From the NCBI RefSeq assembly GCF_007655135.1, contig NC_045134.1:26126568-26190567 (forward strand): 64,000 nucleotides of DNA. Reading direction: 5' to 3'. The stretch is from Punica granatum. Taxonomy: Eukaryota; Streptophyta; Magnoliopsida; Myrtales; Lythraceae. The notes below the pieces were generated by a model. That model had not been told where the DNA came from, did not search any database, and saw only the letters and a list, made by a program, of their open reading frames with translations. Of the stretch, positions 48,120-60,057 are shown piece by piece. Numbering within the stretch: the stretch's first letter is position 1; each line of letters opens with the position of its first letter. Position numbers and translations under genes: made by a program.

Positions 48120-49490
48120 AAAAAAAAAGGAACGTGCGGCATCCTTTTTTTTTTTGGTTGGGAATGATGTATTAGCAACAATGCAGCAAATAATTTTCCT
48201 CCTCTACTAGTGTAATCGAGATAGAAATCAATTAAATTAACCAACAAGCAATAAATAAATAAAAACAAAGAATTTTATGAGAAAAATTTCGATGTGGGGA
48301 AAAATAATGGGACCGACTTTGAATCAACGATTATGATGAAAATTACACAATGTTTTTAATCAACGGTAAATCCTTGAATCACCAAACTCGAGAGGCACGC
48401 CATCTTGAATCATCCAAATACCGAAATTCGTCACTCACAATGGATGAATTACAAAATCAACTGAAATAATATCTACAGAGCTCGAATAGAAATTCTAACG
48501 CTCAGAACTTAGCCCCACGTGTGGTGAGTCGCTGCCAAAGTTTCGTCCGGACCGGAGTTCGTTTGATGTCCTGATCGAGGGTTGATCTAGCTCTGGTCGC
48601 ACAGGATAAATTGCTCTGTTCTCTGTATTCTTCCGCTTCTATTGTTCTGATTTGAATCCCTCTATTCCGCCGCTCTTTGCTTAGCTATTTTACCGAAATT
48701 AACCCTCACAAAGATTGATCATTGGGCCTATTAAATCCGATAAAAGATCAACACAATTTGAGATCAATTTCTTCCAAATTGGAGGGATATTCAACATTTT
48801 TTTCTATTTCTTTTCTTTTTTCCAATTTTTGAAATATATATATATATAAAAAAAAGGAAAAAAAGGGAAAAATAGAGATATATTGATCATTCTGAGACTA
48901 TATCCAATCCTAGTTTGTTCCAAACACAAGATTAAGGTTAAAATTATTCTTAGGGTCAAAATCACATCCTTTCAATTTCCTCTTATTTCCTATTCTATCC
49001 TAACGTCAAAAAATGTGGCCCAAGTGATTATTGCAAAAAGATATGACATATATGTAGCCGGGATTGGGATAGACAATAAACAATAAACAATAAACAACAC
49101 AGATATGGGACACATACCTGATAATAATGAGACAAATATTGCGCAGAACTTTTGAATTCGAATTTGCACTTAGTGGCAAAAAAAAAACAAGAATTAACCT
49201 ATTATGACACGGACATTCACCTATTATGACAAGGACATCAAGGACTTTGACTTTGGGCCTACGTCCAGTGAAATTAACCCGTTCATTAGTTAAAGCCTTG
49301 GTCTGATTGTCCAACTCGGTCCTTATGAGCTACGTAATGGGAACGCAATGGAATCATGAGAAATGAATATTTTATTCTTTCAGTCTATTTCCTCATTTGA
49401 CGTCACTTAAGAAAAGCGAAAAAAAAGCACTCTCTCGTAATTGCATTTTTTTATTTTTCTTTTTAAGCCATAATAACGTTTTTTTCTTAA
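48120..49490. other. Intergenic spacer
   Basis: A poly-A run at 48115-48129 marks the edge of the duplicated membrane-gene segment. 48280-48700 is a more complex, non-coding stretch that may be part of an old retroelement LTR, but I cannot show terminal repeats. The rest is AT-rich. Confidence 0.35.
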
Positions 49491-49550
49491 TCTATATATA
49501 ATATATAAAGATAGGCTCATGAATCTAATATAAAAAAATAGAAATCATAA

Positions 49551-51112
49551 TCTATATATAATGTATAAAGTCCGCGGAAATCACGAGAGGTTGTCACCTA
49601 TGCACATTTAATGTCATAAATATTCAATATTATAATTAAAAAAACCAATTATTAAAAAATTATGAATTTTGAAATAATTTATAATCATATACTATACTAT
49701 CTTAAATTTAATTTAGTACATTAAATTTACAAAAAATTAAGTTTAAACTTAAAATACAGAAAAAAAAATATTTAATATTATATTTAAAAAGAAACTAATT
49801 ATTCAAAAATTGTGATTTCGAAATAATTTAATGTTATATACTTTACTATCTTATATCTAAAAAAATCAAATTTTAACTTAGTATATTAGACTAAAATAAT
49901 TAGAAGGTTAAGTTAAAATCTAAAATAAAATAAAATACTCACTGTTGTAACTGAAAAGAAACTAATTATTTGAAAATTGTGAATTTTGAAATAGTCTGAA
50001 GTCATATACTTTACTATTTTGAGGCACATAAAAGATATATCACATTTTAATTTAGCATATTAGAATAAAATTATTAATAAATTTAATTTAAAATTCAAAC
50101 TAAGAAAAAATATTCAATATTGTAATTAATAAGAAAGTAATTATTCAAAAACTGTGATTTCTAAATAATTTAACATAATATATTTTACTCTTACTTATGT
50201 AAAAATATTTCAAATTTGAACTTAGAATTTTAGAGTATAATGATTTATATAAGTCAAAACTCAAAATAAACATGAATATTTCATATTATAATTAAAAAGA
50301 AATTAACTATTCATAATCATGAGTTTGAAATAATATAAAATTATATACTTCAGTATTATCTTATGGTAAAAATATATCAAATTTAATATTAGTATATTAG
50401 GCTGAAATAATTATAAATTCAAGATAAAATCAAAATAAACATAAATTTTTATATAGTAATTAGAAAGAAACTAATAATTCAAAATTGTGAATTTTGAAAT
50501 TATTTAAAGTTATATACTTTACTATCCTGTATACAAGTATATTTAATTTTAACTTATTATATTAAAGTGAAATAATTTACAAATTTAAATTAAAACTCAA
50601 AATGAAGTTTTCACAACTAATTATTTACTCGAAAATGTAAATTTTTTTAGTTTTCTCATAAAAACTAAATACATTTTGAAATTACATTGTCTCTTTATTA
50701 AAAAGTAAATAATTTTAATTAAAATTATTTAAGTTCAAAATTTTAAATTTTATGATCGAATTATTATTATTTTGAAGATGTGAGATTTAGGAATGAATGT
50801 GACTTTTAGAATTTTGAGTTTAAAAATTTAAAGGTTTTTTTAGAAACTGCAATTCTAATTATTTACCTTAGTTTAATTAAAATAAAATTATTAATTAGAT
50901 TATATTAATTTATTTAGAAAACATATAAATTTAGATATTTAAGCGTTTAATGAAGTTAGTTCACTACGTTATATTTCATAAATTTGTTACATTAATATTT
51001 GAAAGTTATTAGGAAATAAATCATAAACTTACTAAAATTTAATCAAATTAAATGATAAACTAAAATATATCATAAATAAATTTTCCGCGCAAAGTGCAGG
51101 TGGCTTGGCTAG
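49551..51112 (+). mobile_element. AT-rich Helitron-like element, about 1.56 kb
   Basis: The 5' end TCTATATATAATGTATAAAG follows an A; a near-identical start also occurs at 49492. The 3' end has a decayed hairpin (CCGCGCAAAGTGCAGG) and finishes GGCTTGGCTAG. The base after CTAG is A rather than the expected T. The interior is non-coding, with a diverged repeating theme of CTAATTATTCAAAAATTGTG and ATATACTTTACTATCTTA words roughly every 160-190 bp. Confidence 0.5.
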
Positions 51113-52210
51113 ATAAAGGCGCACGATTAGTCTCACATTGAGTATCAAACTTAAAATCTTATTATTACTAGACGAAAACATATGTCACGGCGCCAAATCC
51201 TTTTCATACAATTTTTTAATAAATTCGATGAAATGTGCATAAAAGACAAGTAATGTCCAACCTCTGATTTCTAATGCTTTTGGTCATATATCTCCATTAA
51301 TTTCATATGCTTAAGAATATATGTAGTATAATATTTTGGTAAAATAAGTACACGATATTATAATAATATATTTTTTATATTGTCATGTTTGACAAGAAAA
51401 AAACCATAAGATTTTTCTCAATACGATTACATTTCATTTCATAAAAAAAACATTTCGTTTCGTTCCATTTCATTTCAATTCATTCTATTCTCCAAGTAAA
51501 TTGGAACTATGGAGTTTATTGTGGACTATATGACCCACTCTTATCCAAAAGAAAGGGACACAAACTCAAACACAAACACATGCTCTACTTATCCAGCGAA
51601 AAAAAAAAATGCTCTTCGCGAAGAATATTAATAACAATCGCTCAACGCAGATAGTCTACTATATGAAGGTGTAAATTCACAAGCCATGTGAGAACCCTTC
51701 AAGTCCTAACAGATTGGAGATGTTCATTTGCATAGGAAACATATGTCGCGCTTCATGAGCCACGTGTGAGAATTCGATCATGCTTTTCCATCAAATATCT
51801 TCACATATAACTATCGGAGTGCGATTCAAATAATAATATTGAGGATCAGTGGCAAAGATTTATGTAATTTATACATTCCATTGAGTTGACCCTATTATTT
51901 CTGCTTGTTTGACACTATAAGTATAATGCCTTTCACAAAAGGAATATTGACCGTCTCTGTTTCCAAAATCATCCTTTCACTGAGGTAAAATTTGTTCAAA
52001 TAAAATGCTCAGCTAATTCGACTGACTTCTTCTTCCAAGCAATTTACTCAAAATTCAAGTGATTCAGTTAACGTCTAAAGATGACTGAAACGTAAAGAAA
52101 TACACGAGCCATGGGAAATCAACAATAATTTAAGGGAGGAACTTCAATCATTTTGTCCCCTAAATTCAACACTGTTATGACTATGCGATTTTATTCACTA
52201 CTATATATTT
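51113..52210. other. Intergenic spacer
   Basis: AT-rich sequence without a supported gene or well-bounded repeat. Confidence 0.35.
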
Positions 52211-52272
52211 AGTCGATATAGCAACTAACAACTTGTGTAAAAGCATGAAATTTACAGACCCATTTCCATCGT

Positions 52273-52665
52273 CTAAACCATTTCGATCGAAGCATTTCCA
52301 GCCAAATCACAAAGGGACTTCTTAAAGTTGTCCATCATCAATCAGTTGAGTATTGTTCGGCAGCTCTAAGGGCAGGAGTTCTCGTCCCATAGTAAAGCAA
52401 CATCAAATATAACTACGTTTATGAAGAACCATACATGGAGGGAGACGCACGTCCACAGAATCATCTCGAACCCGAGTATCCTGAACATCATTTCCGCATG
52501 TAGGAAGGTCGAGTGAGAGCTCAATTTTATGGACATTATTAGATGAGTGATAGTGTATAAGACTTCAATTGCATAGTAGATTCACTTAATTATATCAAAG
52601 ACTTCAAATTAAGCGTTAGTACCTTGCGGAGGTTTCTCACGAATTGCCGCCGAAGCTCACCGCCG
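52273..52665 (-). pseudogene. Broken copy of the membrane-protein exon
   Basis: It aligns with 47368-47818 and its upstream flank (similarity runs to about 52919). A 58-bp deletion removes the part equivalent to about 47705-47768 and shifts the frame. A smaller deletion lies near 52390, and the acceptor is destroyed (GCTTGCAA instead of GCTTGCAG). Probably dead. Confidence 0.75.
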
Positions 52666-52929
52666 TTGCAAGCAACCCGCCAACAAGACATTAGCAAATG
52701 ATTTGTAAGATCAACCTCTTTTTATAAGGAGAATGCATGGATAGCATGTGATGTGAAAAAACATAAAACTGAACTTGCACACGTGGGGGACTGGGCCCAA
52801 AGGACAAGTTATTCCCCCAGGCCCGCCTGTCCATAGAAAAGGCCCACTGGCTTGAACTACTTGGAGATCAAATATTTTGGTGCCTTCATAATCTGGAAGT
52901 GTTAATTCTTGTTTTACGGTTATATAATA

Positions 52930-53738
52930 ATATATATGTTTATGTGCCGAACAAAGGGAAAGGAAAAGCTAAATATAGAGACATGGAAATCTCATTGGCA
53001 AAAAAGGAACCCGAAATCATTTGGTTTTAAACGATAATGCCGTCATTTTATTTTACCACGCGTCTTCTCGTCCTAAATTTGGAAATTGGTACAATGCCTA
53101 AGTCTTACGCGAATACATAAAGTACAGACTCATTTTCTGACAAAGGAAGGGGTGTAATTGGGACGGTGATTATTCGATAAGGCTTTTGAACTTTTGTCTA
53201 AGCCCCTAACAAACTATTGGCTATGAGTACATGTAGAACTACTCACCTCGTCGGTCACTTGAAGCGACCGCTATAGAATTTATGTAAATTATATGGCACA
53301 ACTAAATGGTCTAGGAAAATCAGATGTCACCATGATGAGTAAGAATGTAATACTACAAGTCAAGAAATTAGATTTGTATTTCTTAAATTTTCAGAATTTC
53401 TGGAGTGCTGTTATGCATATTCATTTCCTTAACATTCAAATACTTTACCTGAAAGTTCAAAAAAAAAAAAAAGAACGAAAAGGCATCTTCAATCGAAAAT
53501 AGGATGAGATTCAATAGATTTTAAGAATTCTTCAAAACTCCTATCTAAAATACAATTCTATGAAGGAGAGCTCAGGACTCACGGGCTTAAATCATTGAGG
53601 GGGCATAATTTTCTTCCGAGTATGTAAAATTCTTTTTATGCAAGACTCCCGAGCTTGTCCTGTATCTTTGGTAATTTAGCAAATTAAGCTATTTGGAATT
53701 GGATGATATAATATGAGGAAGAGAAGGGTTATATATAT

Positions 53739-53740
<2 letters not shown>
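52930..53740. other. Intergenic spacer
   Basis: Low-complexity and AT-rich with a poly-A run at 53460-53472. The short ORF at 53293-53502 has no recognisable motif. Confidence 0.35.

Positions 53741-53746
<6 letters not shown>

Positions 53747-53775
<29 letters not shown>
53747..53775 (+). repeat. (TA)n tract
   Basis: A pure TA dinucleotide run preceded by ACATACAT words. Confidence 0.9.
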
Positions 53776-53778
<3 letters not shown>

Positions 53779-53794
53779 ATTCTTCTGCAAAAGA

Positions 53795-54003
53795 ACATGC
53801 CAATGGGTGCTCTCATGCATCTGCCTGCTGATGCTCCGTCTCAGGTCTCTCCCTCCCAGTGCTCTCAGCATTTGTGTTTCCCAGGTCTTCCTCGAAAGGG
53901 GCTCTGGGTGCAGCTTATGGATTCAGTTCAAGTACGAACGTTTATCTGACTTCTGCTACAACTGCGGACGGTTGGTGCTCTCCAAATATAACTGCCCATT
54001 CCA
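53795..54003 (+). pseudogene. Degenerate CCHC zinc-knuckle fragment of a LINE-type retroelement
   Basis: From 53918 the plus strand reads WIQFKYERLSDFCYNCGRL, then LSKYNCPF. This matches the plant retro-element knuckle pattern (KYERLPDFCYNCG...H...C), but the zinc-binding His position is Leu. The part before it (to about 53795) is in another frame. It ends 45 bp before the breakpoint of the right duplication copy. Confidence 0.6.
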
Positions 54004-54047
54004 CATTGTGAGTTCTTTGGACAAGAAGCAATACAAGTATGGATTAG

Positions 54048-54684
54048 AAATTAGGTTAATATCTAATTAAATAATTAATTATTAGTATACTCAATTGTCA
54101 CTTAATTTTTGAATTGAGCCTTTTCTAATAAGCCGAGAAGATATTGGGTTTTCATAATTGGATTTGATTTGATTAAATCAATTCTCTTAATTTTTTAATA
54201 TATTATTTAAAATAATTTTTCGATTAATGAGAGAGCATTTATTACAATAGAATATAATTTTACTTATATACTAGTATTCAATCCCGTGCGTTGCATGAGT
54301 TTGTGTTCATATATTTATATTTGTACGAATAATAATTATCACAGTTTAAGATATTAGTTTACTTATTAGTAATATTTTTTGAAAATAAAAGTTCATAACA
54401 ATCAATTTTCAACATGAATTTTCAATAGAGTTATATGAATGTTTTCGAATAGTTCAATTATAATTTTATAATCAACGTTCATATTATGTCTTGTAAATTT
54501 ATTTAATTTCTTTCACAATTTTAGTTTGTGTTATATGTATACTTATTCTTTATATTATTTTTTAAAATTTATGGAATCTTCCTTCTGATAATAACTGTTG
54601 TTATACAATATAATATCATTTTTTTCAATTTATATAATCTTCATTCGTGGGTAAGGATTGTTATTGTTCTACATAATAAGACAT

Positions 54685-54715
<31 letters not shown>

Positions 54716-57700
54716 ATGTATATTAACTATATTTTTTATGCGTACTTTTTATATATTTCTTATAATTTTAGAATTTATTAAAGGGTACATTTCTATCATT
54801 CATGACTCTTATCTTTAACACGTTAAATTTTATCTTTTAATATGTTTGCACATATATATGTTTAGTTCTTATGATAAAATTTACATATGCTCATTAATTT
54901 TTGTAAGAATTTAAAATTTTTTATATCAATTTCTATAATATAGACTCAATTTTTATAATGCCTCGTTAAGTTAATTATATATATGCACTCATTACTCATG
55001 CATAATTAAGAAATTACAACTAAAATTTTCTCTTAATTGTATTTAGCAAGAGATTTACGTGCATTTATTAAATATTTTCAATTATTACTCTTTGTTTTTA
55101 ATTTTAATTTCCATATTCTTTTAATTTTATATAGTGAGTAGGAGATTTGATATATTAATTGCATTTATTGAATAATAATTATTATTATTATCTTTTTTAA
55201 AAAAAATTCACATATTTTAAAAATTTTATTTTAAGCATTTATTATGCACCTAATCTCATTTATTGTTGACCCAAATAAATTTTAATTATATATAGATATG
55301 GATATGGATTTTACATTTAGTAAATTTTTTACTTCAAATTTTACTTACTTATAGAAAAAATTAACGAATCTAAATATAATATATAATTGTTGGAGCATTC
55401 ACAGTTCTTTGCCATTCGTACAAAATTTACAAATGGAGGCATCTCATTCGACGATTCTCAGAATGCCACGTTTAATACATTTCTATAACTTATTATAATA
55501 ATAATTATTATTATTATATCATCATCATCATCATCAAAAGTCCAGTATCAAATGGGATAATACTATTTCGTTGACCCGTTATCAATCAAATGAGATAATT
55601 GCTGGGGAAATATTATTGTTATTATTGTTGTTGTTGTTGTTGTTATTATTATTATTATAAAATGAATAATTATTTAGGTTATTTTGTAAGTCCGTTATTA
55701 ATTAAATAGGAAAATTTTCATATATGCAATATACAACAACCCCCACCACCACCCCCAAGAAAAAAGGAAAGTACGTATATTACTTACGTAGTCTTAGGAA
55801 AGATTAAATCTAGATCAGAATTTACTCGAAATGAATCATACATATGTATGGTTATGTATATTTACCTACATTTTCGATTATGTTCTGAGATCACTGATTT
55901 TTGCTGAATAAGTTCCGTTAATCCGTTAGTCGATAAGATCCGATATCGATTTACCAACGGATGAGAAAACTTACAACTGATAAAATATTTAAATGAACCA
56001 GTACATTATAGCTACATAGATGCTACGTTGCTTTTTTTGATAATTTTGTTTCCTATGAGTATAGATGCCACGTTGCTTCATGAATGGATGTCTATCCTTC
56101 CTTCAGAAGAATCATTATTATTAGATAGGATCATAATTTACTAATTGGGCCTATGTCGGGTCCGCAAGACCCTCAAGGGGCCTTGCATGATTGAGTGGCC
56201 AACCGTGGCACACCATATGCCCAGGCTAACCTTCTTTATTTTATTTTTCCGATTATGAAAAAGACTCGCAAATGTGAAGAGAAAATAAAACAGTCTGTAG
56301 ATTCTCCCCGATGAAAGTCGGTCAAGACAATTTGCATGCCTAAGGTATCGTACCATTTATTTCGATTGTCTGATCACTTTTTTCCGGACGTGGAAGAAGG
56401 GAGCGAAAATATCAGAGGTTGTCGCATTATTTTGAGTTCGATTCTAACTCCAATAAACTTCATGGGACTAAAACTACCCATGTGATTGTGTCATTGTTTT
56501 GCGGTTGCTGAGCTTGTGATGTGCTGTATCAATCTGTTTTTCGCGTTATAGATAATTAACTAGTTAAATAATTGACAAATTCTATATTTTGCGATGTTTG
56601 GATTGGTCTTCTTGCTTCAATAATGGATTATTTCAGCAATAATCTGTGAAGGCTATTAGAATTGGTAATTAACCTACTATTGGGGGGAAGACACATTTCT
56701 CAATATTACTCGAAACTCAAAATGTATATTCTAATATTAACTTTCTAGATTCAATCATTTAAGTTTCTTGAAAGTGATAATTCAACAAATTATGGCCAAG
56801 AATGATGCTTTTTGGTGACATCTAAACTAAAATGGAGTGATTAATTGAGGAACTCACTCGAAAGCAAGAGAGGGAGAAAGAGTAAGTCCAAAGAAATTTT
56901 TTTACATAATATTGGATGTGGTGTACCAATAAGATTTGCTATGATCGGTAATGTACATGATAGTTAGTTGTGACAACACGTTATGGGATATACGATTAAA
57001 GAAAAAAATTTCATTGGGAAGGTACAACCTCATGATAAATGTATCAAAATGTCGAAAAAATGTTGGATTTTTTTTATAAAAAAGGGAAATTTAGGACCAC
57101 AATACGCACTATAGATTGGAACAAGAAAAGGTTTTGTCTATTTTTGTGGGACAGTGTTGTAGGGAGAAAAAAGGAGACTTTCTGAGTTGGGTTTCATTTT
57201 TTATTTTCTTCTTTTTTTATTCCCTCTTTTGGCCTTCCAATTAATATTCCCCATCTTCATATTATCTTCTTCAGTGAGAGAGCCAGAGAGATTTGCAGTT
57301 GCAGAGAGAAATGGAGAAGGCTTTGACCAAAGTTGGGAGTTTTTGGATGTCCCAAAAGGCCAAGCAAGAGATCTCCCACATCACTGATGACTTATCCGTA
57401 CGGCTCTTCGCCTCCTAACTTCTAATTAAGCTCAATTAGCAGGGGAAATGTTCTTATGTTCCTGCATTGTGCTGATCATTTGCTGAACAAGCAACCCCGA
57501 GATTCCGTTAATTCATCGGTCCTCCTCTTAAATCTTTTGAACTTTATATGGTATGATAATGTTGATCGCATCATGGTGACAATGCAATCTGATGTTAATG
57601 TTATATGCTGATGCTTCTCTATTAGTTATAGCACATACCGAGATTGAAAACAATGACGAAAACTGAGTATTTCAACTGCAACTTTCTAAAAATGGATGCC

Positions 57701-58221
57701 CCACGACAACATTCTTTGGAGTTCGAATTCATATCTATGCAGCCAACTTCTTATTCTAATTCAGCTTTCGGAAATATGCATTTGTAGTCTTTGTCGAGCA
57801 CGGTGGAGGAGAAGGCCAAGTGGTTCATCAACAAGCTAAAAGGTACTGATCTGTCTATGTGTGCACATAGACGATCGAACAATCCCTCTTGTTCATTTGA
57901 GTTGTTTGCGTCCTTTAACGCATTATCTGATTAATGTCCATCTCATCAGGGAAGCCGTCGAAGGCCTTGACAGATCTCCTCCGAGATTACAACCTACCTC
58001 CAGGTCTCTTCCCCCAGAACATAATATGCTATGAGTTCGACGAGACAAAGGGCAAGCTCATCGTATACTTGCCTTCTCCTTGCGAAGTCTGCTTCAAGAA
58101 TTCATCAGTCGTGAGGTACGCGAATCGGGTCAAAGCGACCTTGTCGAGAGGAAAACTTACAGCGATCGAAGGAATGAAGACAAAAGTGCTAGTGTGGGTC
58201 AAAGTGACCGGGATCAATATG
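54048..58221 (+). repeat. Segmental duplication, right copy (A2-B2)
   Basis: Counterpart of 42601-46829. A2 runs 54048 to about 55725 and B2 from about 56720 to 58221. The 1 kb between them has no match in the left copy, where the two halves are almost adjacent. A2 lacks the MULE MITE and the Helitron 3' end present at 45241-45278. Confidence 0.85.
55726..56719. other. Sequence between the two halves of the right duplication copy
   Basis: About 1 kb not present at the matching place in the left copy. Around 56400-56470 there is a box B-like word GAGTTCGATTC, so a SINE may be part of it. No gene is seen. Confidence 0.45.
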
Positions 58222-58329
58222 GAGAGCTACAAGTCCGATAAGATATGGTTCACCGCCGGCGTAAAAAAATCTCAGCCTCGGGATGCTTATGAATTGGCTC
58301 GGAATGCCGTTAAGGTCGAAGAATTCTGA
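57311..58329 (+). CDS. DUF538 family protein, 173 aa
   Basis: Three exons, 57311-57397, 57788-57842 and 57950-58329, join to 173 residues starting MEKALTKVGSFWMSQKAKQE. The DUF538 core is complete: YNLPPGLFPQNIICYEFDET, IVYLPSPCEV, SSVVRYANRVKATLSRGKL, GMKTKVLVWVKVTGI, DKIWFTAGVKKS, and the C-terminus VKVEEF. There is no signal peptide in this subtype. The biochemical role of DUF538 proteins is not firmly established; a BPI-like lipid-binding fold has been proposed. This is the intact partner of the pseudogene at 45912-46910. A G-box present upstream of the pseudogene is ACAGTG here (57151-57156). Confidence 0.9.
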
Positions 58330-59835
58330 GGGTGCTGTAACGCTGAATTGTGAGCTTTACTTTGTTCATGAAAACTGCCTCCTGATGCATGTACATATGT
58401 ATCTTTTGATAATCCTTATCGTCCTCGTCCTACTGCATTAGTATAGAGTATGTGCTTAAAGTTGTGCAGTGCAGGTTCGGAATTTCTTTAATGACTATGA
58501 CTTTTGTTCGGTTTTCAGGGTACAATATATAAAATCATATTATATCAATGCAATGTATTAAATTTTATTTTTTTTATCCATGTCCCTTTATTAGTTATTT
58601 ATGATTTCTCTTTCATTATATTAGGCTTTTGACCTCATCTATAACCGAAAATAAAGTACTTTATATATATATATTCTCAATATCGGATAGATTTGATCTG
58701 CAATAATTTCAAATAATTCAAATTACCAAAATTTTCTCCAATGTACTAATTTTAAATTTTTTACAATGCTAATAAAATTTTGGAGGGATTCTATTCTAAA
58801 AAGAACAATTTCTTTACCAGCCCTTAAAATTTCTGATGTTGAAAACTGAAACATGAATTCTTCCCTTAGTAAGGGCAAGTAAATAATTTTAACTTTCATT
58901 AGGATAAGTCTAGGGGCAAAATCAAATAATAACATATGTGAGGGCGGCATTTGCAGTTCCTCTGGGGACAAATCTTAAAATTTCATAATTATATATATTA
59001 AATTTTAAAAATGTCGGGCGGTGGAGGAGGAAATGTGGAATTGCTCCCCCTCAATCACTTAAAAATTAAAGAATGGATAAAGAAATAAAAATTATTAATT
59101 TATAATTAGAGGTGTGTACGGATACCCGATAGATCCAAAATCAATTGGAACCTATCCGTTGGAGTTCGATCCAATTAAAAGGAGATAGCGTTTGGATAAC
59201 AATGAGGAATCAGTGAAAGATTAGGGTTCTAATATAGCTTCAGAATCGAAACTGGAACCGTCATCTGAAATCAATTTCTTTTTGTTTTTTTATTAACATG
59301 TTCATTTTATATTTTAGCAACGCAAGTTTTGAGTAGGTTTCGATTCTAGATACTAACTAGTGCGTTTTGATTTCAAAATCTTGAAACTGATTTTCTTAGG
59401 ATCCTATACTATAAAAAAAAGGTTTTCGAACCCGCACATCGCTATTTATGATTACAAAAACTCATTAAAAACTTGCGATTGAAATCAAGTTATTGCACGA
59501 ATGTGGATTATTCTCTTTTTTCGACGTGCATCCTAATATTCAGAAATTCAAAAGAATTACGGGTATTATTCATTTAAAAACTCGAATCCAAAATTTTATC
59601 AAACGAAGACCAATAAAGAATCGCCTGAATTAATTTATGCTGGTCACGAATGAGGACTATTCTAAAATCACAATGATGAGAGTATTTCGTAATCTTTTCG
59701 AAAAAATATATACACGGTTGAATCGAATCGAATAATAATAAGTTTCAAAATTTCATAGACAACGGCGTTGAATTTACGCATATCGCACCCCCATTTTATC
59801 GAAGACATTACATCGAGATCAACGGTTGAGGATCA
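58330..59835. other. Intergenic spacer upstream of eIF5A
   Basis: The DUF538 3' UTR is followed by AT-rich sequence with a short (TA)n near 58663-58673. No gene or bounded repeat is visible. Confidence 0.4.
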
Positions 59836-59838
59836 ACC

Positions 59839-59952
59839 TGGGCCCACCGCCTGAAAATCAGTCTAAGCGATCTGATCGGAGAAACCCTAGAGAGAACCCC
59901 GAGGCGAGGAGGAGGTGAAAGCGGACCCGCGCAATTCGCATGCATATATAAA
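59839..59952 (+). promoter_or_regulatory. eIF5A promoter: site II, telo-box, TATA box
   Basis: TGGGCCCA at 59839-59846 is a site II element, AAACCCTA at 59882-59889 is a telo-box, and TATATAAA at 59945-59952 is the TATA box. A CT-rich start (CTTCTCTCTCTCCTCTCCCC) follows about 25 bp later. Site II plus telo-box is the standard pairing on plant genes for ribosomal proteins and translation factors. Confidence 0.7.
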
Positions 59953-60057
59953 GGACCCGGAGCAACTCTTCTCTCTCTCCTCTCCCCCATCTCCTCCGCC
60001 TCCCCCATCGATCCTTAAGCTCGCCGCTGCCGAGTCAACCCCGCCGGAGTCATCATC

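Noticed and set aside
48280..48700. Complex non-coding stretch resembling retroelement LTR text
   Set aside because: No second copy in the window, no TG...CA ends and no target duplication, so an LTR call is not supported.
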